Below, piece by piece: positions 7,125-14,771 of a stretch of DNA of 57,032 bases. Both the position numbers and the translations under genes were made by a program. This DNA is from Pigmentiphaga sp. NML030171 (lineage in GTDB: Bacteria > Pseudomonadota > Gammaproteobacteria > Burkholderiales > Burkholderiaceae_B). The notes under the pieces are model-generated. The model ran no database searches, was not told where the DNA came from, and was given only the letters and a program-made list of their open reading frames with translations. The stretch lies in NCBI RefSeq assembly GCF_002188635.1, contig NZ_NINX01000010.1, positions 1 to 57,032 of the forward strand, written 5' to 3'. The stretch's first letter is position 1; each line of letters begins with the position of its first letter.

Positions 7125-8390
7125 ATGCGCCGAGGTCGGCGCGGGGACTGGCTCGTCTACGGTTCCCAATGGCTGGTGACAATGTTCTATGCCGTGGTGT
7201 GGGGCTATGTGATCGTGGGAGCCGGCCTGGGACTGCGCGGCGTCGCTTTGACGCAGTACCTGTCGGCGATCGTGTTCACCATAGGGCTTGCCACATTGCT
7301 GCAGAGCTGGCTGGGGCACCGGTTTGCGATGGTCTCCGGCCCCAACGTGATTCCTTCGTTGGCCATCGTGGCGGCGTATGGGGCAGGCGGGGCGGACTAT
7401 GCGCTGCACGCCTTCACGGCTCAGGCGATGGCCGGACTAGCCATCGCCGTACTGGTGCTTTGCGGCGTCGTGCGGTATGTCCAGCGCTTGTGGAGCCCGC
7501 TGGTTCTCGGATCGATGATCATGATGGTGGGCATTTCTGTGGCAGGTCTGGGCATTGCTTCCATGGCGCGCGGTGGCATCGGCGTGGATTTCATGGTGGC
7601 AATGGTGCTGGCCCTCGGTGGAAGCGTACTGGCGATACATGGCCGGGGTGTGCTGGCGACCTTGCCGCCGTTGCTGATCATCGGGCTGGGCTACCTGGCC
7701 TTCCTCGCCATGGGGCGGTTCGATGTGGCCTTGGTCGCTCAAGCGCCGTGGCTGACCACTCCGCGAGTACTACCCTATGGCTTGTCGATGCCGCCATGGG
7801 ATCTCGTGTTGCTGATGCTTGTCGTCAACCTGATGGCGGCGCTCAATTTCTATGGCAACTTGCATGGCTATGCAGATGTGGTCGGCGAGACTGTATCGCC
7901 GGTTGTCGAACGGCGATCCTTCTTGATTTTCGCGTTGGCGGAGACCGTATTGCCGGGCTTGCTTGGCGCGCCGGCGACGGTGTCCTATGGCGAGAACCTC
8001 GGCATCGTTCAACTGACCAGGGTGGCAGCTCGTGCTTTCATCATCGCAGCCGCCGCTGTATTCGTCGGGCTGGCCTTCATCGGTCCGTTCGGCGCCCTGA
8101 TGGCAGCCATGCCGGATGAAATCGCGGGCGCCGTGCTGCTGGGTATCGCTTCCACGGTCCTGGGAATCGGTGCGCACACGCTCGGTGCAGCTCCGGTCTT
8201 TGAGCGGCGCGAACAGACCCTCGTGGGTTTTTCGATGTTTCTGAGCCTGGGGCTGTACCTGTTGCCGGCGCAGGCCTGGGCGAACATGCCGGTCCTGGTC
8301 AAGGCGATCTTCGGCAACCCCGTCATTTCCGTTATCTTGTTTGTCATGTTGTTCGAGCACGTTATCTTTCGTGCCCGGCCGACGTCCTAG
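7125..8390 (+). CDS. NCS2-family nucleobase/purine permease, apparent frameshift near the start
   Basis: 421 residues with 12 or more hydrophobic segments over the full length of the NCS2 (xanthine/uracil permease) family: GSQWLVTMFYAVV, TLLQSWLGHRFAMVSGPN, and LGAPATVSYGENLGIVQLT, the conserved late-helix motif. It should import a purine, pyrimidine or related ring compound by ion symport. The ATG at 7125 lacks a ribosome site. A GTG at 7097 with GGAGG six bases upstream starts MSDLVYRRDDAPR, the usual NCS2 N-terminus, in another frame. Dropping one G of the run 7143-7146 joins the two frames. The hydrolase start lies 10 bp after the stop, so substrate import and hydrolysis are probably coupled. 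Confidence 0.85.
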   Translation: MRRGRRGDWLVYGSQWLVTMFYAVVWGYVIVGAGLGLRGVALTQYLSAIVFTIGLATLLQSWLGHRFAMVSGPNVIPSLAIVAAYGAGGADYALHAFTAQAMAGLAIAVLVLCGVVRYVQRLWSPLVLGSMIMMVGISVAGLGIASMARGGIGVDFMVAMVLALGGSVLAIHGRGVLATLPPLLIIGLGYLAFLAMGRFDVALVAQAPWLTTPRVLPYGLSMPPWDLVLLMLVVNLMAALNFYGNLHGYADVVGETVSPVVERRSFLIFALAETVLPGLLGAPATVSYGENLGIVQLTRVAARAFIIAAAAVFVGLAFIGPFGALMAAMPDEIAGAVLLGIASTVLGIGAHTLGAAPVFERREQTLVGFSMFLSLGLYLLPAQAWANMPVLVKAIFGNPVISVILFVMLFEHVIFRARPTS

Positions 8391-8400
8391 GAGAGCTGCA

Positions 8401-9303
8401 ATGGAAGACGATGTGATTCACAAGGGTACGCCGTCGCAGGCCGGCGTGCATCGTACCTACGAGGAGTCGCTGCTACGCCGACGGGGGGAGATACTTGAAC
8501 GAGTCCGCCAAGGCTATGAGCATTGGAAACAGACGGGTTTCTATGGCGTTCCACAATGGCTCTATGGTCCACCCAAAGGAAAGCTTTTCCAGGTCGCTTG
8601 CGAAGATGTCCCTGGCTTCGGCGATACGTCCTACCTTGAGTTCGACGCGGGTCGCACGGCGCTCGTGTCGATCGACTGGCAAGTCGACTTCTGCGGAGAG
8701 CATGGATATGTCGACGTGATGGGGTACTCCCTGGACAACACCGCGAACCCGTTGAAATACGCGGCGCGCGCGTTGCGGGACGCACGGCTGGCCGGTTTGC
8801 TGGTGCTGCATTGCCGGGAAGGCCATGTGCCGGATCTGAGCGACTGTCCGTACAACAAGATCCTGCGGAGCAAGATCATCGGCAAGAACGCGGTTGGGAT
8901 AGGCGAGACTCCGGCCGGAGGGCTAGGGCCGCTACTGGTCCGAGGGTCCTTGAGCTGGGGCATCGTGAAGGAAGTCGAGCCGGTGTCGGGCGAATTGATC
9001 GTGGACAAGGCTGGCAAAGGCGCGGCACTGGTAAGTGATTTTTTCCTGACCCTGCAGAATGCGGGCATTACGCATCTCATCCTGTGTGGTATCACGACCG
9101 ACGTATGCGTCCATACCATCATGCGCCAGGCCAATGACCTCGGCTATTGGTGCATGTTGTTGAAGGACGCCACAGGGGCGACCGACATGGGTAACCACGA
9201 GGCCGCGATCAAAATGGTAAAAATGCAGGGTGGGGTGTTCGGCTGGGTGTCTGATAGCGTCCGGCTCCATGCGGGCTTGTCGGCAGCAGGTCTGATCGAG
9301 TAG
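8401..9303 (+). CDS. isochorismatase-like cysteine hydrolase (amidase)
   Basis: 300 residues; ATG 8401 follows AGGAGAG, which overlaps the permease stop. The isochorismatase fold occupies about residues 85-295 with the triad Asp92 (ALVSIDWQVDF), Lys203 (IVDKAGKGA) and Cys236 (ITTDVCVHTIMR). The segment GHVPDLSDCP and the late NHEAAIKM-x-x-MQGGVFG resemble the biuret/ureidoacrylate amidohydrolase branch, which cleaves C-N bonds of ureido or amide compounds. An N-terminal extension of about 80 residues (RTYEESLLRRRGEILERV, FYGVPQWLYGPPKGK) is longer than usual. Placement behind an NCS2 permease suggests a role in nucleobase-derived or heterocyclic nitrogen use. The exact substrate is not known. 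Confidence 0.85.
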   Translation: MEDDVIHKGTPSQAGVHRTYEESLLRRRGEILERVRQGYEHWKQTGFYGVPQWLYGPPKGKLFQVACEDVPGFGDTSYLEFDAGRTALVSIDWQVDFCGEHGYVDVMGYSLDNTANPLKYAARALRDARLAGLLVLHCREGHVPDLSDCPYNKILRSKIIGKNAVGIGETPAGGLGPLLVRGSLSWGIVKEVEPVSGELIVDKAGKGAALVSDFFLTLQNAGITHLILCGITTDVCVHTIMRQANDLGYWCMLLKDATGATDMGNHEAAIKMVKMQGGVFGWVSDSVRLHAGLSAAGLIE

Positions 9304-9352
9304 CCTGCGGTGCGTGTCGCCGGACTGCTGTCGCCATTGCCCGGTATTGGAA

Positions 9353-10903
9353 TCAACCAAACCGATAGCGCCCCTGATCATCACGCACAATCGCGCGCCG
9401 GGAGGTAATATCTTCCAGCCCCCGGACAAGCTCGCGCCCATCCCGAGTCCCAACCGCCGTCATAAGCTCCGCGAAAAACTTGGGCCCGCTCTCCAGCGCA
9501 GCCTCCAGGGAAGCATGGCTCGAAGCCCCGAACCTTGGGGGATGCGGAACCTCATGCTCGATAGGGCGCCTGGCCCCAGGCGCCAGCCATGGCAGCGTCA
9601 TGTCGAATCCGGTCTTGTCGGTCGTTCGCGAGCCCTCCAGCGAAGGATCCAATGGAACGGTCCTCAAGCCGCTTTGGACGACCAGGTCCCTGCTTGCCTG
9701 AAAACGCGTCGCCAGCGCCCACTCCATCTGGGCGTCGGAATAGATGTCGATGTCCGGGTCGACGACGAACACATTCTTGACGTTGCCCAGGCAGCCGAAT
9801 GCGGCGGCGATGGCATTGCGGGCTTCGCCCGGGACGCGTTGCTGCAACGCGATGCGGACGTTGAACGATCCTCCCGCGGCGGGGGGCGCGTAGACCGCCC
9901 GCACTTCGCGCACGGCGGACTCGAGCGCTTTCCAGACGAGGACCTCTGTTCGCAGGGAGCAAAGCTGCGCCGTATCCGTGCAGTGCATGCTCGGTCCGCC
10001 GATGGAGGAGGTTTGAAAGATGGCGTCCCGGCGATGGGTGATCGCGGTCAAGTGGAAGAGCGGATTGCGTTTTACCGCTCCGTAGTAGCCGAGAAATTCG
10101 CCGAAAGGACCTTCGGGTTCCACATGGCCGCGCTCGTCGAAATAGCCTTCGAGGATGAACTGGGCATCGGCGGGCACCATCAGATCGTTGGTCACGCACT
10201 TGACGACGCCCAAAGGCTGGGCGCGCAAGGCCGCGATAAGCGCCAGTTCGTCGCCGGGAAAGCGAAGCGTGGCGGCGAGTTGATCGATGGGGTGGCTGCC
10301 GATGGCGAACGCCACCGGCGTGCGCTCGCCGCGTTCCGCGCGCGCCATGTAGATGGCGCGCAAATCGGAAGGCGCGACCAGATCCACGCCCGCCGACCGG
10401 CGGCCGCGCAGCATGAGGCGGCGCATGCCCACGTTCGTATGCCCGGCGAAGGGATCGTGGACGAAGTCGACCGACGCCGATATGTAGGGCGCGCCGTCGA
10501 ATTCGTGCTGCAGGTGCACCGGCAGGGCGGTCAAGTCGCATTCGTCGCCGGTCAGCACGACCTCCTGGACCGGCGCATGCGCGCGCGGCACTTCCACCAG
10601 TTCGCCCGGCTTGCGCAGCCGCGCGAGCACCTCGGACAGCACCTTGTCCGCCGTGGTCCCGAAGGCGGCGGCCAGGCGGGCCCGGCTGCCCGCGACGTTG
10701 CCGCACAAGGCGAAGCGGCTCCCTTCGATGTTTTCGAACCATGCCGCGCGCGGATTGCTCTCCAGGCGGGCGGCGATATCGGCAAGCGCGACGGGCGCGG
10801 CATGTCGTTCCAGGTCGTCGGCGGGCAGGGACGCAAGAAAGGTACGCAGGCCGAATCGTTGTAGATCGGGACGGCTTTCTGATCGGGGAAGGGGCGCGTT
10901 CAT
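9353..10903 (-). CDS. UbiD-family (prFMN-dependent) decarboxylase
   Basis: 516 residues from ATG 10903, preceded by AGGAGGAG. It spans the UbiD fold: LARLRKPGELVEV, DECDLTALPVHLQHE, DPFAGHTNVGMRR, then EGPFGEFLGYYG, the segment carrying active-site acidic residues that work with prenylated FMN, and VDPDIDIYSDAQMEWALATR with GFDMTLPW near the C-terminus. The family reversibly decarboxylates aromatic or alpha,beta-unsaturated acids. No ubiX-type prenyltransferase is nearby, so cofactor must come from elsewhere. It is transcribed divergently from a Bug receptor, and convergently with the cysteine hydrolase (49-bp gap). An aromatic or unsaturated carboxylate taken up by that receptor is a reasonable substrate guess. 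Confidence 0.88.
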   Translation of the reverse strand: MNAPLPRSESRPDLQRFGLRTFLASLPADDLERHAAPVALADIAARLESNPRAAWFENIEGSRFALCGNVAGSRARLAAAFGTTADKVLSEVLARLRKPGELVEVPRAHAPVQEVVLTGDECDLTALPVHLQHEFDGAPYISASVDFVHDPFAGHTNVGMRRLMLRGRRSAGVDLVAPSDLRAIYMARAERGERTPVAFAIGSHPIDQLAATLRFPGDELALIAALRAQPLGVVKCVTNDLMVPADAQFILEGYFDERGHVEPEGPFGEFLGYYGAVKRNPLFHLTAITHRRDAIFQTSSIGGPSMHCTDTAQLCSLRTEVLVWKALESAVREVRAVYAPPAAGGSFNVRIALQQRVPGEARNAIAAAFGCLGNVKNVFVVDPDIDIYSDAQMEWALATRFQASRDLVVQSGLRTVPLDPSLEGSRTTDKTGFDMTLPWLAPGARRPIEHEVPHPPRFGASSHASLEAALESGPKFFAELMTAVGTRDGRELVRGLEDITSRRAIVRDDQGRYRFG

Positions 10904-11062
10904 GTTTCTCCTCCTTGTTGCGACGAAGTATTTGTAAAGATTGTTTATATAAAATATTCTTATATTAGTCTCGGCAACAGAGAAACGCCACGACCATCCG
11001 CAGATGGCGGTGTAAACCACGACGCGCATGAAGCGCCCGCTTTGCCCCTAGGAGGAGACGAC
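10904..11062. promoter_or_regulatory. AT-rich divergent promoter region
   Basis: The 159 bp between the UbiD and Bug genes contain an AT-rich block (about 10931-10966) with AATATTCTTATATT, an imperfect palindrome. It must hold promoters for both directions. No regulator gene is adjacent, so the controlling protein is unknown. Confidence 0.5.
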
Positions 11063-12055
11063 ATGAAGACACGCTTAGGAACAAGAGCCGGGACCTGGCT
11101 GGCCCTGGCAGCAGCGGTGCTGGCACCGGTTGCCGCGCCCGCCCAGGACCAGGCCGGCCGGTACCCGGACCGCATGATCAAGCTCATCGTGCCCTATACG
11201 CCCGGCGGCCTGGTGGACACGTTCAGCCGTGCCCTGGCCGAAGACATGGCCAGCCGGCTGGGGCAACCCGTGGTCGTGGAGAACCGCCCCGGCGCCAACC
11301 AGGCCATCGGGGCCAATGCCGCCGCCCGTGCCGCGCCCGACGGCTACACCCTGTTCGTCAGCTCGCAAACCGGCATGATCCTGAACCCGCTGACGACCAA
11401 GGGGCTGCTCGTCGATCCGGCGAAGGATTTCACGCCTATTGCCACGATGTTCTCCACGCCGTTCTATCTCGTGGTCAACAGTTCCGTTCCGGTGAAATCC
11501 GTCCAGGAACTGGTCGCGCTGGCGAAATCCAAACCCGGCAAACTCACCTACGGCTCGTTGGGCCGCGGCGGCACCCACCATCTGGCGGGCGAAATGTTCA
11601 CGCGCCGTACCGGTACGAATATCCTGCACGTGCCGTACAAGGGCAGCGCCCCGGCCATGAACGATTTGCTGGGCGGCCAGATCGACATGATGTTCGAGGG
11701 CGGAACCTCGACGCTTCCCTATGTCCAGTCCGGGCGGCTGCGGGCCCTGGCCTCCACCGGCCAGACGCGCAGCGAAGCCATGCCCGATCTGCCGGCGCTG
11801 AACGAAATCATTCCCGGGTTCTCGATGACGGTATGGATCGGCCTGGTCGCGCCGAGCGGCATTCCCCAGCCGATCGCGGACAAGCTGAACGCCGCCGTGC
11901 AGGCCATGCTGAAACTGCCTTCCACACACGAGAAATTCGCGCCTGTCGGCATAGAAATGATGCCCGGCTCGCAAGCGGATTTTGCCAGGTTGATCCAATC
12001 CGATCTTCCGACCTGGACCAAGATCGTCCAGGACGCGGGGATAGAACCGCAGTAG
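11063..12055 (+). CDS. Bug/TctC-family periplasmic solute receptor (1)
   Basis: 330 residues starting at ATG 11063 behind AGGAGGAG. A signal peptide of about 28 residues (LALAAAVLAPVAAPAQ) is followed by the mature start RYPDRMIKLIVPYTPGGLVD, the Bug signature. VVENRPGANQAIGANAAARAAPDGYTL and LHVPYKGSAPAMNDLLGGQIDMMF complete the family pattern. Bug proteins deliver organic acids to TctAB-type membrane complexes or act as extracytoplasmic sensors. Divergence from UbiD suggests the ligand may be that enzyme's substrate. No membrane components are nearby. Confidence 0.93.
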   Translation: MKTRLGTRAGTWLALAAAVLAPVAAPAQDQAGRYPDRMIKLIVPYTPGGLVDTFSRALAEDMASRLGQPVVVENRPGANQAIGANAAARAAPDGYTLFVSSQTGMILNPLTTKGLLVDPAKDFTPIATMFSTPFYLVVNSSVPVKSVQELVALAKSKPGKLTYGSLGRGGTHHLAGEMFTRRTGTNILHVPYKGSAPAMNDLLGGQIDMMFEGGTSTLPYVQSGRLRALASTGQTRSEAMPDLPALNEIIPGFSMTVWIGLVAPSGIPQPIADKLNAAVQAMLKLPSTHEKFAPVGIEMMPGSQADFARLIQSDLPTWTKIVQDAGIEPQ

Positions 12056-12147
12056 GACTCTTCCTGACCCGCCATCCGGCCGCCGCATCGGGCCTGCTTC
12101 CGGTTCCGATGCGGTAAAGTCCATCGACACTTCGGATGGAGCGTTTG

Positions 12148-13215
12148 ATGAACCCGAGAATGCCCCGCTACGCGTCCGCCTGCGCCGCCTTGCTTGCCTG
12201 CGCAAGCATGCTGGCTGTTTCGGCGGCGCAAGCCTGCACCCGCTTTGTCTATCTCGGCGCCGGCGGACAGGTCGTCACGGCGCGCTCGATGGACTGGAAG
12301 GTCGACGTCGGCACCAACCTGTGGGTGTTTCCGCGCGGCATGAGGCGATCCGGCGAAGCCGGCCCGAACTCCATCCAATGGACCTCGAAATACGGAAGCG
12401 TCATCGCCTCGGGCTATGACATCTCGACAACGGACGGCATGAACGAAGCGGGGCTGGTGGCCAACGTCCTGTGGCTGGTCGAGTCCTCCTATCCCGCCTA
12501 CGACGGCAAGACGCCCGGCCTGACGCTCGCGGCCTGGGCGCAATACGCGCTCGACAACTTCGCCACCGTCCAGGAGGCGGTCGACACCTTGGCGAAAGAG
12601 CCTTTCACCGTCGTCACCGACAACGTTCCCGGCGAAGCCCGCCTGGCGACCCTGCATCTCTCGCTCTCGGATGCCAGCGGCGACAGCGCCATCATCGAAT
12701 ACATCGACGGCAGGCAAGTCATCCACCACAGCCGCGACTACCAGGTCATGACCAACTCGCCAACCTTCGACAAACAGCTGGCGATGGAGGAGTACTGGAA
12801 GCAGATCGGCGGGACGGTCATGCTGCCCGGCACCAACCGGGCATCCGACCGGTTTGCCCGGGCGGCTTTCTACGTCAACGCGATTCCCAAGACGGAAGAT
12901 CCGCTGGAGACGATCGCCAGCGTCTTCAGCGTCATCCGCAACGTCTCGGTGCCCCTGGGCATCACCACGCCGGACCAGCCCAATATTTCGTCGACCCGCT
13001 GGCGCACCGTCGCCGACCACAAGCGCAAGCGCTATTTCTTCGAATCGGCGCTGACGCCCAACATCTTCTGGGTCGACCTGGCGAAGCTGGATTTCTCGCG
13101 CGAGACCGGACAGGTGATGAAACTCGACCTCGGCCCGAACCAGGCGAACATCTACTCGGGCATGGCCAACGGGGGGTTCAAGCCGGCGGCGCCGTTCAAA
13201 TTCCTTGGGATCTGA
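12148..13215 (+). CDS. linear amide C-N hydrolase of the choloylglycine hydrolase/penicillin acylase family (Ntn fold)
   Basis: 355 residues from ATG 12148, with GGAG nine bases upstream; an ATG at 12136 is the alternative. Residues 1-29 are a signal peptide ending AAQA. Cleavage would expose Cys30 of CTRFVYLG, the N-terminal nucleophile expected in this family. VVTARSMDWKVDVG carries the conserved Arg and Asp, and ISTTDGMNEAGLVANVLWL and IITPDQPN-type segments (ITTPDQPN here) follow. It likely hydrolyses an amide such as an N-acyl amino acid, bile-salt-like compound, beta-lactam side chain or acyl-homoserine lactone in the periplasm. A strong terminator follows. Confidence 0.87.
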   Translation: MNPRMPRYASACAALLACASMLAVSAAQACTRFVYLGAGGQVVTARSMDWKVDVGTNLWVFPRGMRRSGEAGPNSIQWTSKYGSVIASGYDISTTDGMNEAGLVANVLWLVESSYPAYDGKTPGLTLAAWAQYALDNFATVQEAVDTLAKEPFTVVTDNVPGEARLATLHLSLSDASGDSAIIEYIDGRQVIHHSRDYQVMTNSPTFDKQLAMEEYWKQIGGTVMLPGTNRASDRFARAAFYVNAIPKTEDPLETIASVFSVIRNVSVPLGITTPDQPNISSTRWRTVADHKRKRYFFESALTPNIFWVDLAKLDFSRETGQVMKLDLGPNQANIYSGMANGGFKPAAPFKFLGI

Positions 13216-13249
13216 ATCGATCGGCCTCATTTCGACCGCCCATAACAAA

Positions 13250-13279
13250 CAAGCCCTCTTGCGAGGGCTTGTCGTTTTT
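13250..13279. terminator. bidirectional Rho-independent terminator
   Basis: Perfect 9-bp stem CAAGCCCTC/GAGGGCTTG with TTGC loop, followed by TCGTTTTT on the plus strand. On the minus strand the stem is followed by TTTGTT. It can end both the Ntn hydrolase gene and the converging cold-shock gene. Confidence 0.88.
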
Positions 13280-13315
13280 GAACCTACGCCGTTACCAACC
13301 GGCGTATGTCAAGCG

Positions 13316-13519
13316 TTACAGCGGCGTGATCTTGGTCGCCTGGGGACCCTTGGGGCCCTGGCCGGCGATGAAGCTGACGCGTTGGTTTTCCTGCAGCGAC
13401 TTGTAGCCGTTGCCCTGGATTTCGGAGAAGTGCGCGAACAGGTCCTTGCCGCCGTTGTCCGGCATGATGAAGCCGAAGCCTTTTTCAGCGTTGAACCACT
13501 TGACGATACCGGTTTCCAT
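13316..13519 (-). CDS. cold-shock protein (CspA family)
   Basis: 67 residues, [20 protein letters not shown], the size of a single cold-shock domain. RNP1 (KGFGFI) and RNP2 (DLFAHF) are present. It should bind single-stranded RNA and DNA in the cytoplasm and keep transcripts unfolded. ATG 13519 is preceded by AAGGAAAC; the longer frame upstream is not conserved. A leader of unknown length lies in 13520-13700, as is common for csp genes. Confidence 0.96.
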   Translation of the reverse strand: METGIVKWFNAEKGFGFIMPDNGGKDLFAHFSEIQGNGYKSLQENQRVSFIAGQGPKGPQATKITPL

Positions 13520-13723
13520 AATTGTTTCCTTGATGAGAGATGGGCACACGCCCGGGAACAGACGATCAAGGAGGGACTAGAACAATTTATGGCGCACTAT
13601 CGGATCGCACACAACCGCAGGAATCGCAACACTTGAAGATCTGCATACACTATCAGGCATGCGGCCTCCACCGTCAAGGCGTATTGTGTGACAGGACTCG
13701 GCGGCTCCGGTGGCGGATATGCA

Positions 13724-14656
13724 ATGATTCTTCCGAAACCGCCACTCCCCACCGTCCCCATGCTCCAGCCACAGGCTCTTCGCTACTTCGCCGAAGTCGT
13801 CCGCACAGGCTCCCTGCGCCGGGCGTCCGAGCTCTTTTTCGTTGCCCCCAGCGCCATCAGCCGCCAGATCGTGAACCTGGAGCAGGAACTGGGCGCGTCG
13901 CTGTTCGAGCGCTCGCCGCGCGGCATGCTGCCTACCGAGGCGGGGCGGATGCTGTTCGAGTTCGTCCGCGACAGCGACCATCGCATCGAACGCATTCGCT
14001 CGGATCTGCACGACCTGACCGATTTGCGGCGCGGCACGGTCCGGCTGGCGGTGATCGAGGCCGTGACCGGGGATTTCCTGCCGGCGCTGATGACGCGCTT
14101 CAGCGCCGAGTACCCGGGCATCGATTTCCACGTGGAGGTGTGCGGCACGCATCAGATCGCCGACCGGGTGGTGGGGGAATCGGCCGAGATCGGGCTGGCG
14201 TTCGACGTGCTGAGCCGCGAGGACCTGGTGCTGCAAGGGCGGCTGGCGCAGCCGTTGCAGGTGATTTGCCGCCCTTCGCATCCGCTGGCGCGCCGCAAGT
14301 CGTTGCGCATGGCGGATCTTGCCGGCGAACGGATGGTGTTGCCGGATGAGACCTTCGGCACCCGCTATCTGATCGACCACGCCGCCATGCGCGCCGGCGT
14401 TACGTTGTCCGTCCATTGCGTGGCCAATTCGCTGCAATTGCTCAAGACGCTGGTGGCGGGCTCGGATGTGATCTCGTGCATGCCGCCCCTGACGTTCGCA
14501 CACGAAGAGGCCGCTGGGCTGCTGGCCGGGGTGCCGGTTTCGGACAAGTCGTGCCGGCAGGCCAGCCTGGACATCATCACGGCTCGTCACCACAAGCTAT
14601 CGGCCGCGGCCAGGGCTTTTCTCGAGCCGTTGCTGGCGAAGTGCAAGGGGCGGTGA
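13724..14656 (+). CDS. LysR-family transcriptional regulator (1)
   Basis: 310 residues from ATG 13724 (GGCGGA upstream); ATG 13760 (MLQPQALRYFAEVV) matches the usual family start and may be the real one. The N-terminal winged helix reads LRYFAEVVRTGSLRRASELFFVAPSAISRQ and LEQELGASLFERSPRGM. The effector-binding domain spans about residues 105-305. It is co-directional with the aldehyde dehydrogenase 115 bp downstream, and that gap contains two inverted repeats that could be its operators. It probably senses the substrate of the ALDH-Bug-decarboxylase group. Confidence 0.92.
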   Translation: MILPKPPLPTVPMLQPQALRYFAEVVRTGSLRRASELFFVAPSAISRQIVNLEQELGASLFERSPRGMLPTEAGRMLFEFVRDSDHRIERIRSDLHDLTDLRRGTVRLAVIEAVTGDFLPALMTRFSAEYPGIDFHVEVCGTHQIADRVVGESAEIGLAFDVLSREDLVLQGRLAQPLQVICRPSHPLARRKSLRMADLAGERMVLPDETFGTRYLIDHAAMRAGVTLSVHCVANSLQLLKTLVAGSDVISCMPPLTFAHEEAAGLLAGVPVSDKSCRQASLDIITARHHKLSAAARAFLEPLLAKCKGR

Positions 14657-14668
14657 TTCCGCCCAGGT

Positions 14669-14685
14669 GTTCTATTTTTCAGAAC
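14669..14685. promoter_or_regulatory. inverted repeat GTTCT-N7-AGAAC, possible LysR box
   Basis: Arms GTTCT (14669-14673) and AGAAC (14681-14685) include a T-N11-A pattern typical of LysR binding sites. It lies just after the LysR stop and 87 bp before the ALDH start. Confidence 0.45.
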
Positions 14686-14734
14686 GCTGCCATCACTTGT
14701 TCCCCGCTTCCGTGGCACAGGCCTGACGCGTTTA

Positions 14735-14750
14735 ATGAAAGTACTTTCAT
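14735..14750. promoter_or_regulatory. perfect 16-bp palindrome ATGAAAGTACTTTCAT
   Basis: A perfect palindrome 21 bp before the ALDH start codon, where a repressor or activator would act on transcription or on the leader. The adjacent LysR gene is the obvious candidate regulator. Confidence 0.6.
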
Positions 14751-14771
14751 GGAACGCCTGGAGCCCGCGGC

